From Pelotalea chapellei (GTDB lineage Bacteria > Desulfobacterota > Desulfuromonadia > Geobacterales > Pseudopelobacteraceae): a stretch of 64,000 bases of DNA. Position 1 is the stretch's first letter; the number at the start of each line of letters is the position of its first letter. Location: positions 248,001-312,000 of the forward strand of contig NZ_JAHDYS010000002.1 in assembly GCF_018531195.1 (NCBI RefSeq), written 5' to 3'. A program made the position numbers and the translations under genes. This document shows positions 55,136 through 64,000 of this stretch, one piece after another. The notes below the pieces were generated by a model. It saw nothing but the letters and a program-made list of their open reading frames with translations. It did no database searches and had not been told where the DNA came from.

Positions 55136-56758
55136 ATGATTCACCTTTCCAATATTACCAAGCAACATGGTTCACACCTCCTTTTCCGCGAAGCAAGTTT
55201 TCAGATTCTCCCAGGAACCCGCAGCGGCCTGGTTGGTCCTAATGGCGCAGGGAAGACCTCTCTTTTCCGTATTATAACCGGCGAGGAGGATGTTGATGGC
55301 GGCGAAATTTCCTGCTCGAAGAAAACAACCATTGGTTACTTTTCCCAGGACGTAGGCGACATGTCCGGCCGTTCCGCCCTCGATGAAGTTATGGCGGGCT
55401 CGGCTGAAACTATGCGTCTGGCGGGTGAATTGAAGGAAATGGAAGCAGCCATGTGCGAGCCGCAGTCGGACGATGAGATGGCTGCCTTGCTGGAACGCTA
55501 TGGCAGTGCCCAGGAAGACTTTGAGCACCGTGGCGGCTACGATCTTGATACCCGTGCACAGACAGTGCTGACGGGGCTCGGCATTGGGCCCGACCGTTTT
55601 CATCTGCCTGTGGAATCCTTCAGCGGCGGGTGGAAAATGCGCATTGCCCTTGCCAGGATTCTGACCCTGAAGCCGGATGTGCTTCTGCTGGATGAGCCGA
55701 CCAACCACCTGGACGTGGAGTCAATCATCTGGCTGGAAGAATGGCTGGCCAATGAATTTGATGGCGCACTGCTGATGACTAGCCATGATCGCGATTTCAT
55801 GAACCGCATAGTAACCCGCATCATCGAGGTTGCTAACAAAACGGTAACCACCTATGGCGGCAACTATGATTTTTACGAGCGGGAGCGCGATATCCGCCTC
55901 GAACAATTGCTAGCCAGTCACAAACGTCAGCAGGACATGCTGGCTAAGGAAGAAGAATTCATCGCACGTTTTGCCGCCAGGGCTTCCCATGCTGCCCAGG
56001 TTCAGTCACGAGTGAAGAAGATCGATAAGATTGAGCGCATCGAGATTCCACCTGAGGAGCGTGCCGTTCGTTTTGAGTTCAACGAACCACCTCGCAGCGG
56101 AGATGATGTCGTGGTTCTGGAGGACTTGGGAAAAACCTGGGAAACGCATGACGGGCGCCAGCATCCTGTTTTCAGCGGTGCATCTGGAGTCATTCGTCGA
56201 GGAAACAAGATTGCCGTTGTCGGGGTCAACGGTGCCGGAAAGTCTACTTTTTTGAAAATGATAGCTGGACAGACCGAGCCTACCCAGGGCCAATTCAAGT
56301 TAGGTGCGAACGTGGAGCTCGGCTACTTCAGCCAGCATGCGATGGAGTTACTCGATCCACGCAAGACGGTTTTCGAAACCTTGCAGGACGCCATGCCTCT
56401 GGCTACCATTGGTGTGATCCGCAATCTGCTTGGAGCTTTCCTGTTTTCGGGCGATGCAGTGGATAAACGTATTGAAAATCTTTCAGGCGGTGAAAAGAGC
56501 CGCGTGGTACTGGCAACTCTTCTTGCGCGGCCGATTAATTTTCTGGTGCTGGACGAACCGACAAACCATCTCGATATCCGTTCGCGTGAGATCCTTCTGG
56601 AAGCGCTGAAGAATTTCAGCGGCACAGTGGTGCTGGTGAGTCATGACCGTCACTTTCTGCGCCTGTTGGTTGACAGGGTGTTTGAGATCGATCACGGTGA
56701 AATGCGCACCTATGAGGGCAGCTACGAATATTACTTGAGCAAGTCTCATCATGCTTAA
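55136..56758 (+). CDS. ABC-F family ATPase
   Basis: 540 residues. Walker A GPNGAGKTS and GVNGAGKST, signatures FSGGWKMR and LSGGEKSRV, and LLLDEPTNHLD in domain 1 with LVLDEPTNHLD in domain 2. Like other ABC-F proteins it has no membrane part and is expected to act on ribosomes. It has a short C-terminus without the long coiled coil of the other copy (33396). It follows tyrS closely. Confidence 0.93.
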   Translation: MIHLSNITKQHGSHLLFREASFQILPGTRSGLVGPNGAGKTSLFRIITGEEDVDGGEISCSKKTTIGYFSQDVGDMSGRSALDEVMAGSAETMRLAGELKEMEAAMCEPQSDDEMAALLERYGSAQEDFEHRGGYDLDTRAQTVLTGLGIGPDRFHLPVESFSGGWKMRIALARILTLKPDVLLLDEPTNHLDVESIIWLEEWLANEFDGALLMTSHDRDFMNRIVTRIIEVANKTVTTYGGNYDFYERERDIRLEQLLASHKRQQDMLAKEEEFIARFAARASHAAQVQSRVKKIDKIERIEIPPEERAVRFEFNEPPRSGDDVVVLEDLGKTWETHDGRQHPVFSGASGVIRRGNKIAVVGVNGAGKSTFLKMIAGQTEPTQGQFKLGANVELGYFSQHAMELLDPRKTVFETLQDAMPLATIGVIRNLLGAFLFSGDAVDKRIENLSGGEKSRVVLATLLARPINFLVLDEPTNHLDIRSREILLEALKNFSGTVVLVSHDRHFLRLLVDRVFEIDHGEMRTYEGSYEYYLSKSHHA

Positions 56759-56827
56759 GTCGATGAAATTTCCTCGACCCAGTTTTTCCAGCTGTATACA
56801 ATTTATATTGCTACCCCATTTAATTTG

Positions 56828-56856
56828 TTGACATCCATTCGTCACATATGTATTTT
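56828..56856 (+). promoter_or_regulatory. Sigma-70 promoter of the cold-shock gene
   Basis: TTGACA and TATTTT are separated by exactly 17 bp. A 5' leader of about 50 nt leads to the ATG at 56916. Confidence 0.7.
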
Positions 56857-56915
56857 CTAGTAATACCGGTGTTTCGCCGGAACATTAAAAGATTGTATCA
56901 GGAGAAGGTAAGCAA

Positions 56916-57116
56916 ATGGTAAACGGAACAGTAAAATGGTTCAACGACAGCAAGGGGTTTGGGTTTCTTGAGCAGGAGAATGGCGAAGATGTTTTCGTAC
57001 ACTTTTCAGCTATCACTGGCGACGGCTTCAAATCACTTGCAGAAGGCGATAATGTAACTTTTGAACTGGTCAAAGGTCCTAAAGGCCTGCAGGCTGCCAA
57101 CGTAACCAGAGTTTAA
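56916..57116 (+). CDS. Cold-shock domain protein
   Basis: 66 residues, a single cold-shock domain. [18 protein letters not shown] and [16 protein letters not shown] contain the RNP-1 (GFGFL) and RNP-2 (VFVHF) motifs. Such proteins bind single-strand nucleic acid and unwind mRNA. AGGAGAAGG precedes the ATG and a terminator follows. It is a single-gene unit with its own promoter. Confidence 0.95.
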   Translation: MVNGTVKWFNDSKGFGFLEQENGEDVFVHFSAITGDGFKSLAEGDNVTFELVKGPKGLQAANVTRV

Positions 57117-57139
57117 TTTTAAACTCTTTTTTACGGTTT

Positions 57140-57171
57140 AAGAGCCTCGGAGAAATCCGGGGCTTTTTTTG
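57140..57171 (+). terminator. Intrinsic terminator after the cold-shock gene
   Basis: AGCCTCGGA pairs with TCCGGGGCT (one T-G pair) around GAAA, followed by seven T. Confidence 0.88.
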
Positions 57172-57222
57172 TTGAACAGACTGCAGTCACAAAGGATGTT
57201 TTAAGCAAACTATGAGGTAGTA

Positions 57223-58116
57223 ATGAGCGATTATATAGTTCGAGCACTGAGTACGTCGGGTGGCATCAGAATTCTGGTATGTACTGCAACTGATTTAACA
57301 CGAGAAATTTGCACATTGCAGGGCGCTTCTCCCACTGTCAGCATAGCCATGGGACGTGGCTTGGCAGGAGGTGCGTTGATGGGAGCGCTGCTGAAGCAGA
57401 ACCAACGGGTTGCCCTGAAGTTTGAAGGCAACGGCCCAATGCGCAAAATGATAATAGAAGCTGACAGTGATGGTGCAGTACGAGCCAGCGTTGGTGATCC
57501 TGCTGCAGATGTGGAACCAGTGGCGGGCCGTTGGAATGTGGCGGGTCTGCTGGGAAAAGCAGGATTTCTGACAGTATCGAAGGATTTGGGAGTAGGCGGA
57601 GAACCGTATCACGGTATGGTGCAGCTGCGGTCAAGTGAGATAGGCGATGATCTGGCATATTATCTGACGGATTCGGAGCAGGTACCATCTGCAGTAGGAT
57701 TGGGTGCAAGTCTTGACGAATCGGGAAATATTTCGGTTTGCGGAGGGTTTCTGGTGCAGGCGCTTCCTAAAGCTGATCCAGCTGAGATCGATGAAATAAT
57801 GGCGAATATAGGCTCTCTGCCACCAATTTCAGATCTTCTCAGAGAGGGAGGGCCAAAAAAGATCGTCGAGCAGCTCTTTGGTTCAGTTGCCTCAGTACTG
57901 CTTGAGACCAAAGAGATATTCTTTCGTTGCGGATGTTCTAGAGAAAAGGTTGATCGGGCCTTGATGACGTTCGGAAATGATGAATTGCGTGATATGTCCA
58001 TCAATGAGAAAGGTGCCGAGATAACCTGTGAGTTTTGTCGCAAAACATACAGTTTTGATGCAGCTGACCTTGAGCGTATTATTGATGCGTCTGTACAAAT
58101 GACTGCTGAAAAATAA
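57223..58116 (+). CDS. hslO: Redox chaperone Hsp33
   Basis: 297 residues. The C-terminal zinc switch CGCSRE and CEFCRKTY (C-x-C and C-x2-C) binds zinc when reduced and unfolds under oxidation and heat, activating the holdase. The N-terminal body SISLGRG-like region (TVSIAMGRGLAGGALMGALL) fits. GAGGTAG precedes the ATG. The stop overlaps the truA start (TAATG). Confidence 0.95.
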   Translation: MSDYIVRALSTSGGIRILVCTATDLTREICTLQGASPTVSIAMGRGLAGGALMGALLKQNQRVALKFEGNGPMRKMIIEADSDGAVRASVGDPAADVEPVAGRWNVAGLLGKAGFLTVSKDLGVGGEPYHGMVQLRSSEIGDDLAYYLTDSEQVPSAVGLGASLDESGNISVCGGFLVQALPKADPAEIDEIMANIGSLPPISDLLREGGPKKIVEQLFGSVASVLLETKEIFFRCGCSREKVDRALMTFGNDELRDMSINEKGAEITCEFCRKTYSFDAADLERIIDASVQMTAEK

Positions 58117-58874
58117 TGAGAAAGGTGCGATTGACCATCGAATACGAAGGGACCAGGTATGCCGGTTGGCAGGTGCAGCCAAACGGATTGGCCATTCAAC
58201 AGGTCATGGAAGAGGCTTTAATGAGTCTACTGGGTGAACAGGTGAGGCTTCGTTCCTCAGGTCGGACCGATGCCGGAGTCCATGCTCTGGGTATGGTGGC
58301 TGTTTTTTCAACGACTAGTCATCTCCCCTTACGTGCATTCGTCGATGGTACCAATCGGTTTTTACCACCGGACATTGCTGTGCGTGAGGCAACAGAGGCT
58401 TCTTCCGATTTCAATCCGATTGCTCATGCTGTGAGCAAACACTACCGTTATACAATCTACAATACCTTCGTCCGTTCACCTTTGAGGCGATTCTCAAGTT
58501 GGCATGTCAAAGAGCCGCTTGATCTGGCAGCTATGCAGACCGCGGCCAGCAACTTTGTGGGGCGTCATGATTTTGCCTCATTTCGAGCATCAAATTGTGC
58601 GACAAAGACTACCGAGCGCAGGGTCGATGCTGTACATGTCAGCCGAGATGGTGCACTGGTTTATATTGATGTGATCGGTGAAGGTTTTTTGAAGAACATG
58701 GTACGGGTAATGGCTGGGACATTGGTTGACGTGGGCAGAAAGCGTTTCGCCCCGGAGTATATAGCTTGGCTGCTGCTTAATCCGGACAGAAAAAAGGCCG
58801 GCGTTACGGCGCCGGCCTGTGGTTTGTGTCTGATGGAAGTTTCATACGGTGAAAAAGTCGATCGTCTCGAGTAG
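58116..58874 (+). CDS. truA: tRNA pseudouridine(38-40) synthase
   Basis: 252 residues. The catalytic Asp lies in RSSGRTDAGVHALG. EYEGTRYAGWQVQPN near the start and FLKNMVRVMAGTLVDVG near the end are family motifs. TruA modifies positions 38-40 of the anticodon stem. It is translation-coupled to hslO and converges with the thioredoxin-like gene two bp after its stop. Confidence 0.96.
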   Translation: MRKVRLTIEYEGTRYAGWQVQPNGLAIQQVMEEALMSLLGEQVRLRSSGRTDAGVHALGMVAVFSTTSHLPLRAFVDGTNRFLPPDIAVREATEASSDFNPIAHAVSKHYRYTIYNTFVRSPLRRFSSWHVKEPLDLAAMQTAASNFVGRHDFASFRASNCATKTTERRVDAVHVSRDGALVYIDVIGEGFLKNMVRVMAGTLVDVGRKRFAPEYIAWLLLNPDRKKAGVTAPACGLCLMEVSYGEKVDRLE

Positions 58875-58876
58875 CC

Positions 58877-59395
58877 TTATTTTTCCAAGAGCAGATTCTT
58901 GATCAGCCGCTCCATTGAACGGCCCATTTCATCGGAAAATCCCCTGTAAATCTCAACAACTTTTCCTTTCTTATCTATGAGGAACATGACTGGTACGGAA
59001 CGAATTCCAAAATCTGTCTGCACAGTTTCACCAGCCAAAGCCACTGGATAATTTATGTGATGCTCGTCGCAAAAGCTTCGAAGAAGGCGTTCGCCATCTT
59101 CGTCAGCACTTAGACCTAATACCTGAAGTCCCTGTTTCCCATATTTGTTGTTCATTTCCACTAGGTGAGGAATAGATTTGCGACATGGAGCACACCAGCT
59201 GGCAAAGAAATCAATCACCAGAACGTGGTTGCGGTAATTATCCAGTGTGACTGTTTGCCCAGAGGTTGTTACTACTTTGAAATTGGGTGCCGGCTGACCT
59301 GTTCGCACAACTGCATGAGCCGAATTCGGCAGCTGAGAAAAAACTGCCAGCAGTATTAAAAGGACAAGTTGTATGGTTAGTCGGACCGGTTTCAT
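58877..59395 (-). CDS. TlpA/ResA-like thiol-disulfide oxidoreductase
   Basis: 172 residues. A signal peptide or N-terminal anchor (about residues 5-28) puts it in the periplasm. The active site WCAPCRK lies near residue 71 within FFASWCAPCRKSIPHLVEM. VKVTTSGQ-like lead-in and RSVPVMFLIDKKG are typical of TlpA/ResA proteins, which reduce apocytochrome cysteines for heme attachment. This fits the CcsA gene at 60473. It follows trxA on the same strand with a 5-bp gap. Confidence 0.88.
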   Translation of the reverse strand: MKPVRLTIQLVLLILLAVFSQLPNSAHAVVRTGQPAPNFKVVTTSGQTVTLDNYRNHVLVIDFFASWCAPCRKSIPHLVEMNNKYGKQGLQVLGLSADEDGERLLRSFCDEHHINYPVALAGETVQTDFGIRSVPVMFLIDKKGKVVEIYRGFSDEMGRSMERLIKNLLLEK

Positions 59396-59400
59396 GTTAT

Positions 59401-59727
59401 TTATTGAGCTTTGGCAATCAGTGCTTCCAATTGAGACTTGGGCACTGCGCCAACGACCTGATCAACGACGACGCCACCTTTGAAGAGGATCAAGGTGGGA
59501 ATGCCACGCACACCATACTTGCCAGGGGTAGCAGGATTTTCGTCTACATTGACTTTGCCAACCTTGATGTCGGCATGTTCATCAGCGACTGCATCAATTA
59601 AAGGAGCAATAGCTTTGCAAGGTGCACACCAGGTGGCCCAGAAATCGACAAGAACCGGGACCTCAGACTGAAGTACCTCACGTTCAAAATTTGCATCAGT
59701 GAATGCTACTACCTTTTCGCTGGACAT
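59401..59727 (-). CDS. trxA: Thioredoxin
   Basis: 108 residues, the standard size. The active site WCAPC (in [17 protein letters not shown]) has Ala in place of the usual Gly after the first Cys, which changes the redox potential somewhat; this is common in this group. [13 protein letters not shown] with the cis-Pro is present. It is the first gene of a pair with the TlpA/ResA-like gene. Confidence 0.95.
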   Translation of the reverse strand: MSSEKVVAFTDANFEREVLQSEVPVLVDFWATWCAPCKAIAPLIDAVADEHADIKVGKVNVDENPATPGKYGVRGIPTLILFKGGVVVDQVVGAVPKSQLEALIAKAQ

Positions 59728-59879
59728 GGATAACTCTCCTTAAAAAGAATAAAATTAACGATGAAATGATATACCAGGCAGGGAAAAAAGCAAGCCATAT
59801 CTCGGACTGTGCCTGGTTGTAACGGTCTGGAAATGAGAGTATGATTTCACAAAAAAAGCAGGTACCAGGACAGAGATAA

Positions 59880-60476
59880 ATGCCATATTTGCCGTTGAAC
59901 ATTGATGCAGAACAGCGCCAGATTCTGGTGGCAGGGGGAGGAGTAGTTGCTGCTCGCAAGGTTCGCGTGCTCCTAGAAACCGGCGCGCGGGTACACGTTG
60001 TTGCCCCGGAACTGGTGACGGATCTCAAAGTTCTTGTTGCAGCAGAAAGCATTACCCGACGTATTGGAAGCTACGAGCGATCGGATTTGAAAGGGCATTT
60101 TCTGGTGGTTGCAGCTACCAATGATGTTGAAGTCAATAGGGATATTGCTGCCGACGCCCGGGCAGAAGGTATTCTCGTCGCTGTGGCGGATGATCCGAGG
60201 ATTGGTGACTGCCTCTTCCCAGCCATTTTACGACGCGGTAAACTGGAAATCAGTATATCCACCGCAGGAACCAGTCCCGCTTTTGCAGTGGAAGTCAGGA
60301 ACCTTATCGCAGGAATGATAGATGTCGGATACGGACTCGCCCTTGATCAACTGGCGGCTGAACGTGAAAAGCTGTTGACGGAAGGGAATGGCAGCACTTA
60401 CAATAAAAAGATTATGCGCTCCCGCGCCAGGGAGTTGATCAAACAGCTTGCAGAACGCAAGGATCGTGTATTATGA
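59880..60476 (+). CDS. Precorrin-2 dehydrogenase/sirohydrochlorin ferrochelatase (SirC/Met8-type)
   Basis: 198 residues. The N-terminal NAD site VAGGGVVAARKVRVLLETGA is a Rossmann motif typical of the CysG N-terminal part. The middle VVAATNDVEVNRDIAAD and LPAILRRG-like region (FPAILRRGKLEISISTAGTSP) follow. It oxidises precorrin-2 and may insert iron to make siroheme. Its TGA overlaps the ccsA-like ATG. It opens the block sirC-ccsA-hemA-sfsA-hemC. Confidence 0.9.
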   Translation: MPYLPLNIDAEQRQILVAGGGVVAARKVRVLLETGARVHVVAPELVTDLKVLVAAESITRRIGSYERSDLKGHFLVVAATNDVEVNRDIAADARAEGILVAVADDPRIGDCLFPAILRRGKLEISISTAGTSPAFAVEVRNLIAGMIDVGYGLALDQLAAEREKLLTEGNGSTYNKKIMRSRARELIKQLAERKDRVL

Positions 60477-61273
60477 CGCATTTCTTCTTTTCGCTGACGT
60501 TAGGCTTGTATGTATGCGCCACAGCAGCCTATCTTGGCTGTCTTTTCAAGGTATCCACCAAGCTGACCCAATGGGCAACCCGCCTGCTGGGAATTGGCTT
60601 CATCGCCCACATACTTTCTACAATTCATCTGGCAAATCAGGTAAAACATCTGCCGCTGACAGACATGCAAGGTGCATTATCTTTCTTCAGTTTGATGATC
60701 ATCGGAGCATTTCTTTTCTTTGAGCGAAAGTACAAGGTGACGACCCTCGGATCTTTTGTTACGCCGGTAGCTTTGCTGATGTTGATTGTTTCCAGTGCCT
60801 TGCATGGTGGAGCACGTCAGTTACCACCTATACTGCAGAGCAATTGGTTCTGGTTTCACGCGCTCTTGGCTTTTGCCAGTTATGCCGCCTTTGCCATTGC
60901 CTGCGGGGTAGCCGTCATGTATCTGCTCCAGCGGTCTCTGCTCAAGAAAAAACATTTTAACGGACTGTTCCAGAAACTCCCACCATTGGAAACTTTGGAT
61001 GAGATCAGTTATCGTTGTCTTGCAATCGGTTTCCCATTGTTGACAGTTGCAATCATCTCAGGGGCTATCTGGTCGGAAAAAGCCATCGGAAACTATTGGG
61101 AATGGGACCCCAAACAGACATGGTCATTAATCACATGGCTGATTTACGCAGCCCTGCTGCACGGGCGCCTTACCATCGGCTGGCGTGGCAAGCGTGCCGC
61201 TATCCTGTCGATCATCGGCTTTGTGGTACTTCTAGTCACCTTTTTCGGCATGAAGCACAGTATTACGTGGTAA
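60473..61273 (+). CDS. CcsA/HemX-like cytochrome c assembly protein
   Basis: 266 residues, eight predicted membrane helices. The motif WEWDPKQTWSLITWLIYAALLHGRL resembles the WWD-domain region of CcsA/ResC and of HemX, which handle heme. Placed beside hemA it may be HemX-type, which affects glutamyl-tRNA reductase, or a true CcsA for System II cytochrome maturation. It overlaps sirC by four bases. hemA starts 45 bp later. Confidence 0.85.
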   Translation: MTHFFFSLTLGLYVCATAAYLGCLFKVSTKLTQWATRLLGIGFIAHILSTIHLANQVKHLPLTDMQGALSFFSLMIIGAFLFFERKYKVTTLGSFVTPVALLMLIVSSALHGGARQLPPILQSNWFWFHALLAFASYAAFAIACGVAVMYLLQRSLLKKKHFNGLFQKLPPLETLDEISYRCLAIGFPLLTVAIISGAIWSEKAIGNYWEWDPKQTWSLITWLIYAALLHGRLTIGWRGKRAAILSIIGFVVLLVTFFGMKHSITW

Positions 61274-61318
61274 CGCAGAATACGTTCCTATAACAACTTT
61301 CAGGGAAACTTCAGCATA

Positions 61319-62620
61319 ATGAATATTATCGTCGTCGGCCTTTCCCATAGAACCGCTACCGTGGAAATACGGGAAAAGGTTGCATTTTCACCTAACCTTA
61401 TCGAAAAACCGCTGCGCACTCTGGTGTCTCTGGAAGGCATTGTCGAGGGAGTTATTGTTTCAACCTGCAACAGGGTTGAGATTTATGCAACCACTCGTGA
61501 CATTGCCGGTGGCATTGCCCGCATTAAACGGTTTATGGCCGATCACCACCGGATTCCATTGGAATCACTTGAGCCACACTTGTACAGCTATCATTCCGAA
61601 GCTGCTATCCGCCATGTCTTTCGTGTTGCCTCCAGCCTTGATTCTATGGTCATAGGCGAACCCCAGATATTGGGCCAGATAAAAACTTCCTACGGTTATG
61701 CAGCTGAATATAAATCTTCCGGCATCATCCTCAACCGCTTCCTCCACAAAGCTTTCTCTGTTGCAAAACGAGTGCGTACTGAGACCAAAATAGCCTCTTC
61801 TGCCGTATCGGTGGCCTTTGCTGCTGTTGAACTTGCAAAGAAAGTACTTGGTGACTTATCCGACAAGACGGTCATGCTTGTTGGCGCCGGGGAAATGTGC
61901 GAGCTGGCGGCAAAGCATTTTATCAATAGCGGAGCCAAGGGAGTGATGGTCACCAATCGTACCTTTGAACGGGCCGAGCGGCTGGCCGATGAGTTCAAGG
62001 GTGAAGCGGTGCCATTTGAAGAACTGTTCCAGCACCTGCATCGCGCGGACATAGTGCTTTCTTCGACCGGGGCACCTCATGTAATCATAACACCCAAAGA
62101 TGTGACTGACGTTGTCAAACGTCGTAAATTCAGGCCGATGTTTTTCATTGATATCGCAGTGCCGCGCGACATCGATCCAAAAGTTGACGATGTGGACGGT
62201 GCCTTTTTGTTTACTGTCGATGATCTGCAGGAGATCGTCCAAGCCAACCTTGCCCAGAGAAATCGTGAAGCCGAGAAAGCTGAAGAAATCATTGATCAGG
62301 AGATTGGCCAGTTTTACAAGTGGCTTTCTTCACTGGGGGTTACTCCTACGATCGTTGCATTGCGCAGCCGCTTCGATGAAATCCGGCGAACAGAACTGGA
62401 AAAAACCATTTCCGGCTGGAAAGAGTTGCCTCCTGACAGTGAGAAACGTCTGGAAGCACTGACCATGGCAATCATGAACAAGCTGCTGCATGCCCCAACC
62501 ACTGCGCTTAAGCAGGCTGGACAGGGGGGGCGGGTTGATCTTTACGTGGATGCGCTACGTCAGTTATTCGACCTGCAGACCGGCCTCCAGGATGATGACG
62601 AGCTGGAACTGGAAGAGTAG
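61319..62620 (+). CDS. hemA: Glutamyl-tRNA reductase
   Basis: 433 residues. The nucleophilic Cys is in [10 protein letters not shown] near residue 50. The NADPH domain has [15 protein letters not shown], and the C-terminal dimer helix is present. The enzyme makes glutamate-1-semialdehyde from Glu-tRNA, the first step of C5 heme synthesis, so this organism uses that route. It lies between ccsA and sfsA, and hemC follows. Confidence 0.97.
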   Translation: MNIIVVGLSHRTATVEIREKVAFSPNLIEKPLRTLVSLEGIVEGVIVSTCNRVEIYATTRDIAGGIARIKRFMADHHRIPLESLEPHLYSYHSEAAIRHVFRVASSLDSMVIGEPQILGQIKTSYGYAAEYKSSGIILNRFLHKAFSVAKRVRTETKIASSAVSVAFAAVELAKKVLGDLSDKTVMLVGAGEMCELAAKHFINSGAKGVMVTNRTFERAERLADEFKGEAVPFEELFQHLHRADIVLSSTGAPHVIITPKDVTDVVKRRKFRPMFFIDIAVPRDIDPKVDDVDGAFLFTVDDLQEIVQANLAQRNREAEKAEEIIDQEIGQFYKWLSSLGVTPTIVALRSRFDEIRRTELEKTISGWKELPPDSEKRLEALTMAIMNKLLHAPTTALKQAGQGGRVDLYVDALRQLFDLQTGLQDDDELELEE

Positions 62621-62629
62621 CCGGATTTC

Positions 62630-63322
62630 GTGAAACTCCCTCCTCTCATAACCGGTGTTCTGGTCAAGCGTTACAAGCGGTTTCTGGCGGATGTCATTCT
62701 TGAGGATGGCAGCCTGACGACTGTGCACTGCCCCAATTCAGGCAGCATGAAAGGGTGTGCAGAGCCGGGAAGTCGAGTGTACCTGTCCCGCAGTCCTAAT
62801 CTGAAACGGGCTCTCCCCCTGACGTGGGAATTGGTGGAATCATGCGGAGTATGGGCCGGCATCAATACCTGCCTTCCTAACAGGCTGACTCGCGAGGCGA
62901 TTGAGAACGGTGCAGTAGTAGAACTGCAGGGTTATACCACCATTCGTCCCGAAGTCCCTTATGGCGAAGCCAGCCGGATTGATCTGTTGCTGGAAAATTC
63001 AGAAGGGCGCTGTTTTGTCGAAGTTAAAAATGTCACTCTTGTTGATGATAACCGTGCCTTGTTTCCGGACGCTGTCACCACTCGCGGGCAGAAACACCTG
63101 CATGAGCTGATGCGGGTGGTGCGGGAGGGAGACCGCGGCGTAATCTTTTTCACTGTTCAACGTAGCGATGGTCATTCCGTCTCACCGGCTGACTTGATTG
63201 ATCCGGAATATGGGCGGTTGCTGCGTCAGGCGATTGAAAACGGCGTGGAGGCGCTGGCTTATCGGGCAGTGGTGACACCGCAGGAGATTGTGCTGACCGA
63301 GCGATTGCCGGTACTGATATAG
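62630..63322 (+). CDS. sfsA: DNA/RNA nuclease SfsA homologue
   Basis: 230 residues from GTG at 62630. [11 protein letters not shown] near residue 34, [22 protein letters not shown] near 118-140 and [13 protein letters not shown] are the family marks, and the E-x-K pattern suggests a PD-(D/E)XK-like nuclease core. It was first linked to sugar fermentation; a nuclease role is now favoured. The stop codon touches the left end of an inverted-repeat element. Confidence 0.93.
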   Translation: MKLPPLITGVLVKRYKRFLADVILEDGSLTTVHCPNSGSMKGCAEPGSRVYLSRSPNLKRALPLTWELVESCGVWAGINTCLPNRLTREAIENGAVVELQGYTTIRPEVPYGEASRIDLLLENSEGRCFVEVKNVTLVDDNRALFPDAVTTRGQKHLHELMRVVREGDRGVIFFTVQRSDGHSVSPADLIDPEYGRLLRQAIENGVEALAYRAVVTPQEIVLTERLPVLI

Positions 63323-63612
63323 GTTGTTGAAAAACAGCCATCTCGCCGCCGTCCTCTACAGCAACCTTGTGCGGCGTAGCGCTGCGGCCCTCACCCAATC
63401 CCTCTCCCACAGGAAGAGGGCAAGGCGTGCTCTCCCCCAGCGGGGGAGAGATAGAGAGGGGGCTGCCTCCGCGGGGCTTTCTCCGGGGGCGACGATCTGA
63501 CTTCTGAGTAACTTCAACATAACCTACTGAAATCACATAAGCGGCACTACTGAAGTTACTCTGCGAAAAATCGGCCCCGAAGGGGGCGTAGGTCGCTATT
63601 TTTGAACAACCT
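63321..63612. repeat. Inverted-repeat element upstream of hemC (MITE-like)
   Basis: AGGTTGTTGAAAAACAGCC at 63321 faces the reverse complement AGGTTGTTCAAAAATAGCG at 63591-63612, an imperfect terminal inverted repeat of about 22 bp with four mismatches. Inside are a 9-bp perfect hairpin CTCTCCCCC/GGGGGAGAG (63430-63450) and a perfect 11-bp inverted repeat GAGTAACTTCA/TGAAGTTACTC (63506 and 63551). No protein gene is credible. It fills most of the 340-bp gap between sfsA and hemC. Confidence 0.6.
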
Positions 63613-63662
63613 ATCTAAAAACCACTATCAAATAATTTAACCTCACAGAAATGGAGAAATGT

Positions 63663-64000
63663 ATGGCCCCCAAACAATTGAGAATTGGAACTCGCGCCAG
63701 TCAGCTGGCCCTCTGGCAGGCCAACTGGGTCAAGTCCGAATTGGAAAAGAAATATCCTGGCATGGAAGTCACACTTACCAAGATCAAGACTATTGGCGAT
63801 AAAATCCTGGATGTGCCTCTGGCTCAGGTAGGCGGCAAAGGCTTATTTGTGAAGGAAATCGAAGAAGCCATGCTGCGGGGCGAGATAGACATTGCCGTGC
63901 ATAGCATGAAGGATGTGCCGACTGAATTCCCTGAGGGTTTAGGGCTGCACTGCATTACCGAACGCGAAGATCCGCGGGATGCAGTCATCTCTCGTAATGT
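63663..64000 (+). CDS. hemC: Hydroxymethylbilane synthase, 5' part
   Basis: The first 112 residues are present; the gene runs past the window. [15 protein letters not shown] and [20 protein letters not shown] with [12 protein letters not shown] are diagnostic. HemC joins four porphobilinogens into the linear tetrapyrrole using a dipyrromethane cofactor. GGAGAAATGT lies before the ATG. It is the next heme gene after hemA, separated by sfsA and the inverted-repeat element. Confidence 0.97.
   Translation, partial: MAPKQLRIGTRASQLALWQANWVKSELEKKYPGMEVTLTKIKTIGDKILDVPLAQVGGKGLFVKEIEEAMLRGEIDIAVHSMKDVPTEFPEGLGLHCITEREDPRDAVISRN

Overview
This 64 kb window looks chromosomal and fits a Geobacter/Pelobacter-like bacterium (Geobacterales, Desulfuromonadota). 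The inference rests on gene families and order: nadD-rsfS-rlmH-gpmI, a diheme cytochrome lipoprotein, ATP- and GTP-dependent PEP carboxykinases side by side, tolQRAB-pal, zapB-zapA-5-FCL-rny, and a sirC-ccsA-hemA-sfsA-hemC tetrapyrrole/cytochrome block. No rRNA or tRNA gene was recognised.

Layout. (1) 1-3745: the leader-distal part of a very regular type I-E-like CRISPR array, with 61 complete 32-nt spacers, a strict 61-bp period and a broken last repeat on the right. The leader and any cas genes lie to the left, outside the window. (2) 3746-4841: a REP-like hairpin, a MazF-type toxin with a ribbon-helix-helix antitoxin, and a small element with terminal inverted repeats. (3) 4945-38603: mostly housekeeping genes. 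In order these are NAD synthesis, ribosome factors and glycolysis; a phospholipase D/cardiolipin synthase; a glycosyltransferase and a TatD nuclease; two small lipoproteins; the PEPCK pair; the Tol-Pal operon; a nitrilase; FtsK; molybdenum cofactor genes; a 999-residue hybrid histidine kinase; a macrodomain protein; an SDR; a HAD hydrolase; an ABC-F ATPase; an FKBP; an Fpg/Nei glycosylase; aspartase; and an Nfu scaffold protein. (4) 38604-44866: an accessory island between nfu and smc, full of decayed defence and toxin-antitoxin genes. It holds a Phd-like remnant, a winged-helix remnant, a frameshifted McrC-like DUF2357 nuclease, two truncated COG3440/HNH plus RhuM modules, one intact ParE/RelE-type toxin-antitoxin pair and a decayed copy of it, and one intact two-gene operon. 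(5) 44867-64000: smc, a roadblock protein, ftsY, zapB, zapA, a possible ncRNA gap, 5-FCL, rny, ymdB, tyrS, an ABC-F gene, a cold-shock gene, hslO, truA, two thioredoxin-fold genes, then tetrapyrrole and cytochrome assembly genes. hemC is cut by the window end.

The best candidate for an undescribed system is the intact operon at 43163-44414 inside the decayed island. It encodes a DUF6036-like nucleotidyltransferase overlapping by 8 nt a helical protein with an R-x4-H motif, the hallmark of HEPN ribonucleases. Two copies of a palindromic 10-mer spaced 22 bp lie just upstream. This looks like a divergent HEPN-MNT-type toxin-antitoxin or abortive-infection pair. Other points of interest are the tripled fragments around it, spacer duplications in the CRISPR array, two miniature inverted-repeat elements, and the gap between zapA and 5-FCL where 6S RNA often lies in Proteobacteria.

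All calls come from reading sequence and translations; no database search was run.
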